From contig NQMI01000005.1 in the NCBI GenBank assembly GCA_002270565.1, positions 372,001 through 436,000 on the forward strand: a stretch of DNA of 64,000 nucleotides. The letters run 5' to 3'. Below, piece after piece: positions 1 to 10,314 of the stretch; within the stretch, counting starts at the first letter, position 1; the number at the start of each line of letters is the position of its first letter. The translations under genes and the position numbers were made by a program. Source of the DNA: Stenocarpella maydis (lineage: Eukaryota; Ascomycota; Sordariomycetes; Diaporthales; Diaporthaceae). The notes under the pieces were generated by a model. The model did no database searches. It was not told the DNA's origin and worked only from the letters and a program-made list of their open reading frames with translations.

Positions 1-769
1 CACTACTATTAGCTTTCTGCAGCCATTGCCTCAAACTAGGACTTTATTTACAAGACTTATATTTCCTACTAAAGTCCCTTTTAGTACTTTCTATACCTTC
101 TTATTATGCTTCCTTTGCTTAGGAATCACTTATAATCTTAGTAGTATTTCTGGGATCTCACTTCTAGACCTAGGTAAGGGCATTATAGGGAGTAGGGCAG
201 GATTATCTTAAACTCCATTAGATATATCCTCTATATCTAAATCAGATGATACCTCAGTATTAGATAAATGGGGCATAATAGTAAGGTAATTAGGTAATAT
301 AAGAGGAGAGTGGAAAAGGAAATGAAAATCAAGTTAAGAAAAATTTAATACCCAAAGCTAGGTTATTCATTTATATAAGTAGGGTTTAAACTTTAAATCA
401 TGTGATCTAAAATCTCATTCCTTTTATTATCTTTAACTCTATCCTAATCTTTTTCCTAATTCTTTATCCTTCATCCCTTATATTATAATGTCTGCCTCAG
501 GCTCTATATTACCATTACCCTTAATATTAGGCTCTATTCTACCGGATTCTATATCTAAGTTCTCTAATTCTAATAGTAGTATACCTACTTGCCAGCCATC
601 CTCAAGAAATATTAGCTTCTAGTCATCAGATAAGCCCTCCCAGCAAGTTAATAACCAAGTTAATAATATTAGCTTACAGCACTTCCCTATAATTAGCATT
701 AACAATAATATATATCGCTTTAATACTAATGTTAAACGGAACCGCTCAGCAGGGCGTTGGTACTCCGTG
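1..769. repeat. AT-rich, RIP-degraded transposon remnant
   Basis: Strongly AT-rich sequence with dense stop codons in all frames. On the minus strand of about 1-210, ignoring stops, a Lys/Ser-rich stretch of transposase-tail character can be read, but no catalytic motif is visible. This is consistent with an old element eroded by C-to-T mutation. No gene is supported. Confidence 0.5.
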
Positions 770-844
770 CAAGGAGTTACCCTAGACTTCGTTGTAAGGA
801 GTTACCCTAGACTTTCTAGCAAGGAGTTACCCTAGACTTGCGAG
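770..844. repeat. 25-bp tandem repeat, three copies
   Basis: Three consecutive 25-base units (770-794, 795-819, 820-844) share the core AAGGAGTTACCCTAGACTT and differ only in the last few bases. The array lies between the AT-rich remnant and a mixed-composition stretch. Function unknown. Confidence 0.85.
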
Positions 845-1339
845 TCAGGCGATTTTCGCTAAGTACGCCCAGTGCGTGCGTGACGCAAGATGAGTTTGGT
901 GGCCGTGAGTCGATTATTTTGGCCTGCATTTGCACCTTAATTCAGACCTCTGCATTACCCTTATTTCTTACCCAAAAAGTATATGACTTAGTGCATTGGA
1001 TAGCCTGATTTCTGAAGTTTGTATGTACTTAATTTGGGCATTGCTAGGGCTNGGCTTGAACTTAGCGGCAGGTGGAATAAAGGGACTGATACAATCCTTC
1101 TCGGCTTAGGGTCCGGAATAGCCAACAGCTATACTGGTTAGCGTCCCAAGCAGGACTTAATAATGAGGGTGATAAAGCCTATATATAGGGGCGTTCTTCT
1201 CGGGGCAGGTTAAGGAATAGTATTAATTATAATGATCTTAAAAGATATGGTATGTATGATTAGGATACTGATTAGGATATCTAAGGCGTTAATCTACTAT
1301 TAAATTAATCTTTCTTGCTACCTAATAAAATTACCTATA
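845..1339. other. gene-free stretch
   Basis: Mixed to AT-rich sequence with one ambiguous base (N at 1052). No coding region or structured element is recognisable. Confidence 0.5.
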
Positions 1340-1459
1340 GGAATACCCATGGATTGTGGGTACCCATGGGTAATTGATTATGTAATTTGGGTCCTTTTTT
1401 AAAGTTGGACCCAAAGTCCGTGCACGGGTACCCATGGGTACCCATGGGTGGGTAATTCC
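1340..1459. mobile_element. MITE-like palindromic element
   Basis: About 120 bases with near-inverted ends (GGAATACCC at the left, GGGTAATTCC at the right). It contains several copies of the perfect palindrome TACCCATGGGTA and an inner hairpin formed by TTGGGTCC and GGACCCAA around a short AT-rich loop. It has no coding capacity. The shape fits a miniature inverted-repeat element or foldback repeat. No clear target duplication was found, so the ends are approximate. Confidence 0.5.
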
Positions 1460-1468
1460 TGGGCCTAG

Positions 1469-1861
1469 AACGACCTCTTCGACCGGATCCGCGCCATCAC
1501 AAGCCTTGACAGCAACACCCTCGAGCGCGCCGCATTCCAGGTCGTTAACAACCGCCTGTACCCGGCCGCCAACAGCACCATCTTCGGTTCCGCCCCCGTT
1601 CAATGCGGGACCATCACGTTCTCCTCGGACGGCGGTGACAACCGTGCCGTGATCAATGCCCAGGTCATCCCCGGCACCGACGGGAAATGCCGCCTCTCCC
1701 TGAAGGCCAGGGAGAACAAGTATATGAGCATGCAGAATTACAAGAGTTGGATGCACCTCACCTCGAATCCCGAGTATAAGTATGCCGCTCGGTGGTATGG
1801 CAAAGGGCCATTCGAGATGGTACCGTTCCCTGCGGCCGTTACTGCTCGCCAGGAACCGTAA
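1469..1861 (+). pseudogene. 3' fragment of a protein-coding gene
   Basis: An open frame with fungal coding composition runs from just after a TAG at 1466-1468 to the stop at 1859-1861 (about 130 codons), with no plausible ATG near its beginning. The encoded tail is rich in Asn, Ser, Gly and aromatic residues (for example VINAQVIPGTDGKCRLSL and YKSWMHLTSNPEYKY) and has two Cys. Its composition is unlike the AT-rich surroundings. The 5' part is missing exactly where the palindromic element ends, so this looks like a truncated gene. I do not recognise the family; a secreted origin is possible but unproven. Confidence 0.5.
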
Positions 1862-2252
1862 GCGACAAATTCCAGGCACGTCAGTTTAACCAAGACGTGG
1901 GCCATGGTAAACATATGTTTTGGCCACCCGTGGGATTTTATAGAGTCTTATGAGATTTCGCAATGCACGAACCCTGCCAAGAGATACAAAATTCTGAAGT
2001 CTGTAAGAATTGGATCTGTGATCTGTTCAAGTTCAAATTTTGCAGACGAAAGACATGGTTCAGAAATTGGGAAATAAGTAGAAACACACTGCATGGGTTG
2101 GAATTGTAAAGTTGTATAACTTGCGACCTGAAGAGGTACCTCCTCGCGACCACTAATAATCAACTATTTGTGTAGCTCAACACCAGTTGAAACAATTCCC
2201 GCCTTACTTACCTCCCGTGTCCACCACAGGATATTAGGATTAGAACTTGCCG
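1862..2252. other. gene-free stretch left of the Mutator-like element
   Basis: Mixed-composition sequence after the gene fragment. No supported coding region. Confidence 0.4.
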
Positions 2253-2261
2253 CCAAATCAT
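2253..2261. repeat. MULE target-site duplication, left
   Basis: CCAAATCAT, repeated exactly at 5227-5235 immediately outside the opposite inverted repeat. Confidence 0.85.
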
Positions 2262-5226
2262 GAACGCGGATATTTGCATCCATAAAAACGGATGGTATAT
2301 CCACATATGTACCGACCTAGTGCACATATAATATAGACTAGCGAAATTAGTATGTAAACTATTATTTTGACCTTAGCCGCTACCATCGCCGGTAGTCCTC
2401 ATCGTTGCTTCGGTAATGCTACTATCGTTATACTCGCTATAGTAGGAATCGCTCAAATCGATGGTGTTTTGCTATATATCTAGTCTGTACGGACCACAAT
2501 CTCGTCTTGAATCTCCTCCTCCACCTTGTTATCGTCGTCGTTGTTGCTGACGAGGTCCTCAACAGTCAGATCTACCTGTGGTAACTGGTTGATGCTTCTG
2601 ATAGCTGCCGTATGCTGCTGCTTAGCCCCTGACCTTGTGCTTGAGGGTGTGCCTGCTGCTGAGGTTCTCGTGATGTCTGATGGCGCCCTTTGCTTCTAAG
2701 GCTGCTACTTTGCCTTCTTTATAACCCTTCCTACTAGCTGCTGCTTCTAATGGACACTAGCGTGCTGGGTATCGCTATTATAGGCGTCCTCTTCATCTAG
2801 GGACTGGAGGGTATCATTATTCCACTTGAAAGCTGAATTCACACGCTATATTGAAGCCGTTTTTACCCTCATCTTATCGCCAGCCCTGCTGCCGAGGCTC
2901 GCTATAGTAGAAGTCATCTTTTTACCCATTACCGCCTTCCCACGGCTCTCAAAGAGACCCTCTTCATTAGCTACAAACAGTGTATTCTCGCAAGGTCTGC
3001 CCTTTATAGCGATAACCTTCTTTAGCGAGTGTACGCCGAGGAGAGGGTTCTCAAGGGAGAGGTCACGATTAAGGTAGTAGTCTTCATATACATCACTCTT
3101 CTCAAGAGGAAGCAAAGCCTCCTCTTTATTAGTAATGCGATTTATATAGGTTACACCATACTATATATAGACCGCATAGCTGCAGTCAGAAGGTCTACAG
3201 TAGCCCCATGGGGCTTCTTTTTGAAGCTCTAATGCCTTCTGGCACTCAATCGTGAGTATCTCTGCGCCGCCCTCGGACCTGCAGTAGCAGCTAACCAAGC
3301 TACTTCTAACCATGCCACCACAAATTTATATATATTTAATTAATAATAAAAATAAGGCTATAATAAAATAATAATAATAAAATAAATAAGTATTTATTTA
3401 TTAAAAAAAAAAAAAAAGATTCCCTATCCTATAGCTTAAGTATACCTTTAGCTTTGGTACATTCGCTTAATGAAGGAGGCTATATGCAAGCTAAAGTTGA
3501 GGGTTTTGTAGATCTAATGGGCTGCCTATTTGGCGATAATCTCCTCAGCCTTATTAATATACTACATCTTAAGGTACTAAATGATTGCTATCTGATCTAA
3601 GAAGACCTCTCAAAGCCGTTACCAAGCCATATCATAGTCTCGCGATCTATAGAGTACTTTATAAACTTAAGGATAAAGAGGGCTATTCAAGTATATAGCA
3701 CCTTATTAGGCACCCATAAGGGTACCGTAGCCTTCCCTCTCGCTAGCGCTATAAGGGAAGCAAGATCCTCATCCTCCTCATCAAGATCTTTAGCCTCAGC
3801 GACTTCCGTAGTATTTTCCTCCGGGCCTCCCATCGCTAGCCCTATAGCTCCCAGCTTATGCTACTTCTTCTTAATATTAAGGACAATGTTTATATTAATA
3901 TGGAAGATATACAGCTAATAGCGTGCCCTAGGGAATTCATGCTTAAGGGCATTGATTAGAGCATTATCGTAGTTAGTAATGAAGAGCCTTAGAGGCTTAA
4001 TTTAGTACTCACAGAGAAGATCATAAAGCTGCTTAAGAAGCTACCAGAAGCCAAGTTCTCTCTTATTATTAATAACCCCTTGGAATAGTAGTAATATCCT
4101 CTTTATATAGGTTACTACTGTGCCTTAAAAGAAGGGCATCTTCTTGCTATTAGTTGAATAGGTATAGTTAAGCGAGAGATTACGCATAAAGCGTGGCTCT
4201 CAAACCCACACCAGCTGCTGCTTCTCGCACCAGAAGATACCCATAATACTTCCCTCCTTATTAGTAGCCCAATAGTACCAGTAGCCCTCCTTCTTAAGCC
4301 AGTCCATTGCTACTTAAGTAGGTATATAGATGCCCTACTGCTGCTTACGGAAGTCTGCAAGCTAGTTCTTTATAGTATTTGGCCCTAGCAGTATACTCAG
4401 GTACTCTCGGCGCAGAGCTGCTACAAGTCTCACGGGCTTCGCAAGGGCTAGATCTGCAGCCGTGCGGGCGAGGAAGTCGTAATAGTCTTATAATAGCTTC
4501 GCCTAGCCTTACTAAGCTTCAGATACCTCCTAAGGGCCATAATAAATATACATACCCTCCTAGATCATAAGGGTCTACTTGCCAGCCATTATATGGGTTA
4601 TATGGGCAAGGGCTCACTATTTGCAGCCTGCTTTAATCATTAAGGCATTATTTATTATTATAGTTGAGGGTTGCAGGGCACCTCTGCTATAGACTAATAC
4701 CGTGCATTTAGCGTCTGCTTTTTATAAAGTCATAAGAAATCCAGCAGATTTTATAGCTTCATTTAAATCAGCCTTAAGGTCCTTATAAGTATTATATCTA
4801 CTCTAAAAAAGTTTGAGGTAATCAAGAGGGTTGGAAAGTACTAGCTAATGATAATTTATAACAGTAATATTAGTGTTCTAGTTAGCACAGTTAGCTTGCT
4901 ACTACACCTTAAGACCTGAATAATTAGGTACCTACGCTATCGCCATAACGCCAAAAATTCAATATCTAATCAATTAGATCTTCTTTTTAATGCAAAAATG
5001 ATTGATTCCAATGAGAATTTAATTGCTACAGCAAAGCATTAATTAAGGGTCGTCGTTTGTAAGTTGGTGGCGATAGGGGCATTATAGTGCATTAGGTGCT
5101 GCAGCTATAAAAATACCAAGGGGTATGGGGCGATAATGTTAAACGAAGTAATCTGATTGGCTGCAGCCAATCACATGATTATATATGGATGTACCATCCG
5201 TTTTTATGGATGCAAATATCCGCATT
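2262..5226 (-). mobile_element. RIP-inactivated Mutator-like (MULE) DNA transposon
   Basis: The ends form a terminal inverted repeat of roughly 45 bases sharing GCGGATATTTGCATCC, with differences that are mainly C/T. The 9-bp direct repeat CCAAATCAT flanks the element at 2253-2261 and 5227-5235, the target-duplication size expected for Mutator elements. On the minus strand near 3850-4280, ignoring stops, the frame resembles a MULE transposase: a block like FITNYDNALINALKHEFP followed by an IFHIN block, matching the family's second-Asp region and its Cys/Trp-His region. Many TAG/TAA codons sit where Gln or Trp would be expected, and Asn stands where Asp or Lys is usual. The copy is dead. Confidence 0.85.
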
Positions 5227-5235
5227 CCAAATCAT
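5227..5235. repeat. MULE target-site duplication, right
   Basis: CCAAATCAT, identical to 2253-2261. Confidence 0.85.
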
Positions 5236-5329
5236 AAGCTGCGATATTACGTGCGAGTCCAGGCATCACATATGTCTGGGTCTGTAACAGCGTTTAGCTA
5301 ACTCAACTGATGCATGACTCACCTTCAAT

Positions 5330-5560
5330 CTACTTCCTACAGTTCTCCTTCGACGACCTTTTGCCGGGATTTCCCTCGACGCATTCAAGGCACACAAGAC
5401 CATATCGCTCAGTGGCCTGTTCCTCTGGCCTGGGGCTGCACTGGAAATCGGGCTACACTCTGCCATAAGCCTGTGCAATCGGGCACTTCTCGACAACGGC
5501 GTCAGCGGCGGGCTTGACGCAGCCACATCCGCTGAAGTAGTCTGTTTCAAAGTAGCACAT
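5330..5560 (-). pseudogene. small Cys-rich ORF interrupted by in-frame TAG
   Basis: Reading from the ATG at 5558-5560 gives a Cys-bearing start (MCYFETDYFSGCGCVK) and about 35 codons to a TAG. The same frame then continues for about 40 more codons with regularly spaced Cys (FQCS, LVCLECVEG, ENCRK) to a second stop at 5330-5332. The spacing on both sides of the TAG suggests one Cys-rich protein of about 75 residues whose Gln or Glu codon became TAG. No intron of realistic length removes the stop. The family is not recognised. An alternative is that only the N-terminal half is translated. Confidence 0.4.
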
Positions 5561-7407
5561 GTTGGTGTAATGACTGGTTATACTAGAAGTGTCTTTTGGA
5601 GCAGAATGTGATGTTGAGGGCTGGGTCGACAGCGCAGCCGGTGTATCAAAAAAATATGGTACAGAGGAAACCCGTTGCTGCGGAAAGAAGTAGAAGAAGA
5701 TTATCGAGAAGGATAGCGAGAAGGAAGCAAGCTCTGTTCCCGTTATGAATGTGAAGACTCGCCTGCTGGGCCAGGAGATGGAAGCCACGATGGGCGAGAA
5801 TATGCTCGAGTTAAATACTGTCACCACATGTGCAGGATGTGACTAGAGATGAATGGCCTGCCGCAGTCCTGCCTAATATGGTATCCGCCAGGTACCACCT
5901 TGACCAGAACGGGCCGACTGACGATTCTTTGACCATTCCGGGTACTCTGTCTCCGGAGCGGCTCCGTTCCGCAGGTGATAAACAAATATGCATCACCTCA
6001 AAGACTTGTACACGGAACAGAGATTTCCAATATTTTAAGGATTGACAATTGATTGTTTCCTGCTTTTATGCTGGCGGTGCCATTGGCATCAATAAAGAAT
6101 TGTCTGTCATAGATTTTTAAGCGTAGCGAGGGAGTTGCCCTGAAGTGAAGTGGAAGGGCAACAATGAGTGGAGCTTTCTCTACGTACCGTGTAACGTGTC
6201 AAGAGTTTCTCGTGCCTGGATTGGTCAATCAATGTACCTCTTGATGTACTGTACGTATACCTCGGGGAGGACGTCATCAACATCACGATGGCGAGGAAGG
6301 AGGTGAGGTAAGCCCTGCCTCGTCGTTACCTCAGGGCAGCTTCCTTGCTACGCTTATTCCTCGGCCGTTGTGGTGGAGCTGCTGACTTAGGCCATACCTA
6401 GGTACCCAGGTACTTAGGTAGCGAGGAAAATACCTCTCAACCTGAGGGTACCGATTGAATGCAACGGCTGAAGTTTATCTTAATGTTCGGCAACATAGGT
6501 AGGTACTTGCTTGCGTTCACTCGTTGCTGGGCCGAATTAATGCGCAACTGGACACGGCCGACCGTTCAATACTACGCCGTCCCATCGGCTCCCGTTCTTA
6601 CATGGGGCTTACTCCTCCAGATATGTGTCTCCGCTTGTATTCTTTGTCTAGATAGATTTCGGTACTTTAATAGGGATGTGTATAAGTGCCACTATACGCT
6701 CGCTACTGCACTAAGTCGCTACAAATAAACGCTTCACACTTGCAAACCGTAACTTTATGCTCGGTTGGTGCTGGATTACAATCTAGAAAATCATGATCGA
6801 CCCAGCAAATGCAGACTTTCCGATTTCATTCGTCCATTGAGCACGGAGTTTGCTGGCCGAGCTGTTCTGATACACATTACTTTTGACTGGAATATCCGTC
6901 ACCCTTCTGAACTGATCATGCCATTTTTGAGCCGTGAGCTATTTCGGTACCCATCGAAGTAACACCATAAAACGACATGCATGCACCTAGGTACATCTGC
7001 GGCCGTGAACAAGACCGCCAGGCAGACGTGGTCTGTTACGAGTGGAAAAACAGGGCCAAGGGCCGTGATCCAATCAGCGTTGTTGTTTTGTCTGTTGGTT
7101 CCCAGAAATGATTGCAACTCCGATATGGATCGTGGCGCACGTTCTGCTAATACAGACAGGGCACAGTTGCTGACCACCCAGGTGCCATGCTGCTCTCCGC
7201 CCTGGTCTTCCCCTCCCGTTTCATTACTCGCCTTCTTGAAATCAAGTAGAGCTGATAAGACATAATCTCAAGGTCTATATAAGGAGCAGTTTCTGCTAAT
7301 GGTATCGTCACCTTGTGCGCATTCCACATTCAAGTTTGCTGTTCTCCGTCCTGATCTTGTTCGAACTTACATTGATCGTACCAGACTGTACGCAACCCGC
7401 CAAAAAT
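5561..7407. other. gene-free stretch and upstream region of the GIY-YIG gene
   Basis: No conserved coding region found. Around 6395-6425 there are CCTAGGTACC-type short repeats common in fungal intergenic DNA. The final 130 bases contain a TATA-like box at about 7275 in a stretch that precedes the ATG at 7408. Confidence 0.4.
7275..7283 (+). promoter_or_regulatory. probable TATA box of the GIY-YIG gene
   Basis: The sequence CTATATAAGG lies about 130 bases upstream of the ATG at 7408, a suitable distance for a fungal core promoter with a short leader. Inferred from sequence only. Confidence 0.45.
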
Positions 7408-9036
7408 ATGCCTTCCAATGAGACTCTCAAGGAGCTGCGTCCTGATGCATCGAAGCCTCAGCGGGTTTCACAATCGAGACAAGCGGGCAGGTCTGACAAA
7501 AGTCGTCGGAAATCTGCAAGCACAGCCCAGCTCGGTCCACAATCATCTCCGCCAGCATACTCTCGATCTCGACTGGCACCCAGTCAGCCGGGTGTGAGGC
7601 GCTTATCAGTACAATCCCCAACTCAAGATGGTCCAGTTTCACCCAACAGAGCCTCGAACTCCTCCTCCGAATCTGAAGATGCGGACCTTGAGATTGATAC
7701 ACCGACAAAGAGACCGACGGGGAGAAGTCGACCATGTTCATCGGAGCTGAACAAGATGGGAGGGCCATCGCCACCCCTACAGACAGTGGAAGTGGGGACC
7801 GACGTCGTTCCCAGTCAAAGGCAAAATGAAAATGCCCGACCAGCGCTCGGATCATCCCACACGTCGCCGGGGGTGATGGAAAGAGCAAGGAGAAGAAGTC
7901 TCAGTCCAAATGTAAGAGAAAGAAGCGTGAGCGAGCCGGCCACTCCTGCAAAGAAATTGTCCACGCCTCAGCTGGACGGGGCTATCGCACAGCTCATCAA
8001 ACAAGGACCCATACACAAGAAAGATAAGGAGACTGGGACGACTTACTTCTACAAAGTCAGGCCAAGAGGTAGCGAGATGCGATTAGTAAAGGTCGGGCGG
8101 ACCCAACAGAACGGCAACAAACGTCGCGATCAGATCAAAAATTATTGTGGTCACTTGGAAATCGAAGAGCATACGAGGGCCGTAGCCCGAGATGTCCCTT
8201 TCCACGGTTTTGCTGAGAAGCTGATACACACGGAATTGAGCAACTACAAGCACGAGTGGGCGTGTGATTGTACCAAAGGTCACAGGGAGTACTTCCTTGT
8301 CAGCGAGGATATTGCCGTTGAAGTCTTCGAGAGGTGGCGGGAATTTTGCCATGAGAAGCCGTGGGACGACGACGGGAAGCTCTTGCCGATGTGGGTGCAG
8401 AGATTACAGAACAGGGCCAAGTTTGACGGCAAGGAATTGGAGTTTGACCATCACGCGTTTGCCAGGCGCTGGGCTGCCTTCACTACCCCAACGCTCTTTG
8501 AGAGATTCTTATTCGATGCTGTCCATGTTTGGAAACTCGCCTTCCCGAATCGCTGGCTGATCATCTCGCTAACAGAGTTGCTTACGATTCTTTGCATCTC
8601 TAGTCACTCGTTCTGGCCAAACGCATGGACTACGGTCATTTCCATGCTGCTTCTGGTCGATCTAGTGGTCACGGACAACCTGCACACGACAGCCCAGATA
8701 CTTCGTCTCATGGAAGGTGGCGTGCAGCCTTATACTCCACAGAGACAGTCCACAGAAGACACGGCAGTGGCGGAAACCGAGGATCCAGCACCTGGAAACA
8801 GTCAAAATAGGATACTCCGTTCCCACGACAGCGGGGTCATCGCACATGAGGGGGCGGAAAGGCGTGTCTCCGAGCCTTATCAGGGTCAAGCCGACACGAG
8901 ACAGGTCGTTGGTGGCGATAATCTAGATAGAGGTGTTTCACAGGATATTACGGACGACGAAGATAACAGGGATGGAAATGCTCATATGCAAACGAGCATG
9001 GGAAGGACGTCAACAGATGCCACTGCCGAAACTTGA
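7408..9036 (+). CDS. GIY-YIG (T5orf172/MUG113-like) domain protein with C-terminal membrane segments
   Basis: Intronless frame of 542 residues from the ATG at 7408; the frame is open further upstream but only from non-ATG codons. Residues 1-200 are Ser/Pro/Arg-rich and probably disordered. Residues about 205-315 form a T5orf172-type GIY-YIG fold: YFYKVR and LVKVGRT strands, an Arg-rich helix (NKRRDQIKNY), a Glu-containing helix (AEKLIHTEL) and the REYF motif typical of this family. Residues about 380-425 contain two closely spaced hydrophobic segments (LIISLTELLTILCI and VISMLLLVDLVV), suggesting a membrane hairpin. The tail is acidic and polar. Family members are putative nucleases or DNA-binding proteins with no settled role in fungi; the fungal domain family is large and variable. 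A T-run follows the stop. Confidence 0.85.
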   Translation: MPSNETLKELRPDASKPQRVSQSRQAGRSDKSRRKSASTAQLGPQSSPPAYSRSRLAPSQPGVRRLSVQSPTQDGPVSPNRASNSSSESEDADLEIDTPTKRPTGRSRPCSSELNKMGGPSPPLQTVEVGTDVVPSQRQNENARPALGSSHTSPGVMERARRRSLSPNVRERSVSEPATPAKKLSTPQLDGAIAQLIKQGPIHKKDKETGTTYFYKVRPRGSEMRLVKVGRTQQNGNKRRDQIKNYCGHLEIEEHTRAVARDVPFHGFAEKLIHTELSNYKHEWACDCTKGHREYFLVSEDIAVEVFERWREFCHEKPWDDDGKLLPMWVQRLQNRAKFDGKELEFDHHAFARRWAAFTTPTLFERFLFDAVHVWKLAFPNRWLIISLTELLTILCISSHSFWPNAWTTVISMLLLVDLVVTDNLHTTAQILRLMEGGVQPYTPQRQSTEDTAVAETEDPAPGNSQNRILRSHDSGVIAHEGAERRVSEPYQGQADTRQVVGGDNLDRGVSQDITDDEDNRDGNAHMQTSMGRTSTDATAET

Positions 9037-9425
9037 CGTATTCTCTGGTCGGCTTTTTTTTTTTTTTTGACGGGTTTGTCGTTATAGGCTTTGCTTAAAC
9101 GCAGTTGATTCCATAGGTTCGTCTTTATGAAGGCTTTTCATGGTCACATGAGCAATATTTGGTACCCAAATCTTGTGCTAGGCATCCAGGTGCTTCCTTG
9201 TATTGACGAGCAATAGCAGGCATAAGTTTCGCGTTGCTCATGTGAGATATCATGGACTGAGGATATTTGGATGAATCATTAGCCCATAACCTCCGATCAG
9301 ATCCACGGGTGCCCCTGGAACTTATGGCAGCATAGCAATTAGCCTTCCAGTCCAACCCCGCGCAGAACAATCCACCAAGATGTGGATCGCAAACTGGCAG
9401 ATGCTGTGCCAACAGATGTTGAGCT
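9037..9425. other. convergent intergenic stretch
   Basis: 3' flanks of two convergent genes. A run of T at about 9053-9069 lies just after the GIY-YIG stop. The alternative minus-strand frames here do not look conserved. Confidence 0.4.
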
Positions 9426-10109
9426 TTACGATATCTGGACCGATATACGCGCAACAAAGATCCTCCTCCGTATTTTGGGATGGCGAGGCGAGCCACATGG
9501 CGTCCAAGACGCACCTGGTCCTGTACGGAGCCCGGAGTAGAACGATATGAACACGCCAGTACCCCAGGGCTTGCAGAACCAATACTCGACATTCCCGCAC
9601 TGGCCACGGAGGTTGTCGAGGGCTCCCTTCCCACATCCACCATGTTCTTGGCCCCAGCCGTCCAAGTAGAGACCATAACCTCCGGCGAGGCCGAGGGGGC
9701 CTGGTGTGACGCAGAGCGATTTGCGCCCGTTGGACCAGCACCTGGCGGCTGCCTCGGTGGCGTTTCTAGTGATGCTGGTGTTGGCGGTGCTATAAATGTC
9801 GCGGTTGAGCGAACTTGGGAATTTTGAGAACAGGGCAGGGCCCAGGTCGGAGGGTGGCGGGGCGGGCCAGTCGGTAGTAGTGACGGCAGCGGTGACAGTC
9901 GCAGCCGCACCAGGTTGAGAAGTCGTCATGTCATCGCGATAGGCATTGGCCATCGCTTCGAGGAGTGAAGCCGCGGCTGAAGCATCGGCAGCTGTGGCCA
10001 AGGCGTTGGCCACAGAAAGTGGAGTAGGCCCTCCACAGGCGTTCGTGCAGAGTTGGACGATCACGGTCGCGACGGAGTCAGTGAGGTTATCGGCCAGGTC
10101 GGTGGCCAT
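9426..10109 (-). CDS. hypothetical Cys-containing, probably secreted protein
   Basis: The frame from the ATG at 10107-10109 gives 227 residues. It has an Ala/Thr-rich first half and a Cys-bearing second half with blocks such as GGYGLYLDGWG, GGCGKGALDNLRGQCG and VEYWFCKPWG. The spacing of Cys and aromatic residues suggests a compact extracellular fold; I do not recognise a named family. The same frame is open upstream through a hydrophobic run (VILLLHSLAIAAAAMA) that would be an excellent signal peptide, but the codon where ATG is expected (10149-10151) is GTG. Either the start was lost, a non-AUG start is used, or an unseen upstream exon supplies it. The pogo element's edge lies about 160 bases upstream of the chosen ATG, so the promoter may be displaced. 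A 3' intron with a different tail is possible. Confidence 0.5.
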   Translation of the reverse strand: MATDLADNLTDSVATVIVQLCTNACGGPTPLSVANALATAADASAAASLLEAMANAYRDDMTTSQPGAAATVTAAVTTTDWPAPPPSDLGPALFSKFPSSLNRDIYSTANTSITRNATEAAARCWSNGRKSLCVTPGPLGLAGGYGLYLDGWGQEHGGCGKGALDNLRGQCGNVEYWFCKPWGTGVFISFYSGLRTGPGASWTPCGSPRHPKIRRRIFVARISVQIS

Positions 10110-10270
10110 GGCCGCTGCAGCGATGGCCAGAGAATGGAGGAGGAGGATCACTAATGGCCGACTATTACTAAATTCGTTGATGTATGGACGCTTTGAAAAG
10201 ATTCTGTTCTGAGATCATTGTCAGTGAGGAATCCGTAGGGAGCAATAGCAGATAGAATTTGATACTACTA

Positions 10271-10314
10271 ACATCGTCGCCCCGGCTTCCGGCCGGGCCC
10301 CCCTTCCGGCCGCC
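10271..10314 (+). repeat. pogo element left terminal inverted repeat
   Basis: 44 bases, GC-rich; reverse complement of 12078-12121 except one position. It carries two direct copies of CTTCCGGCCG, a plausible transposase-binding arrangement. Confidence 0.9.

Noticed and set aside
1331..1879. 182-codon minus-strand frame
   Set aside because: It is antisense to the coding-composition fragment 1469-1861 and spans the palindromic element; its residues show no domain character.
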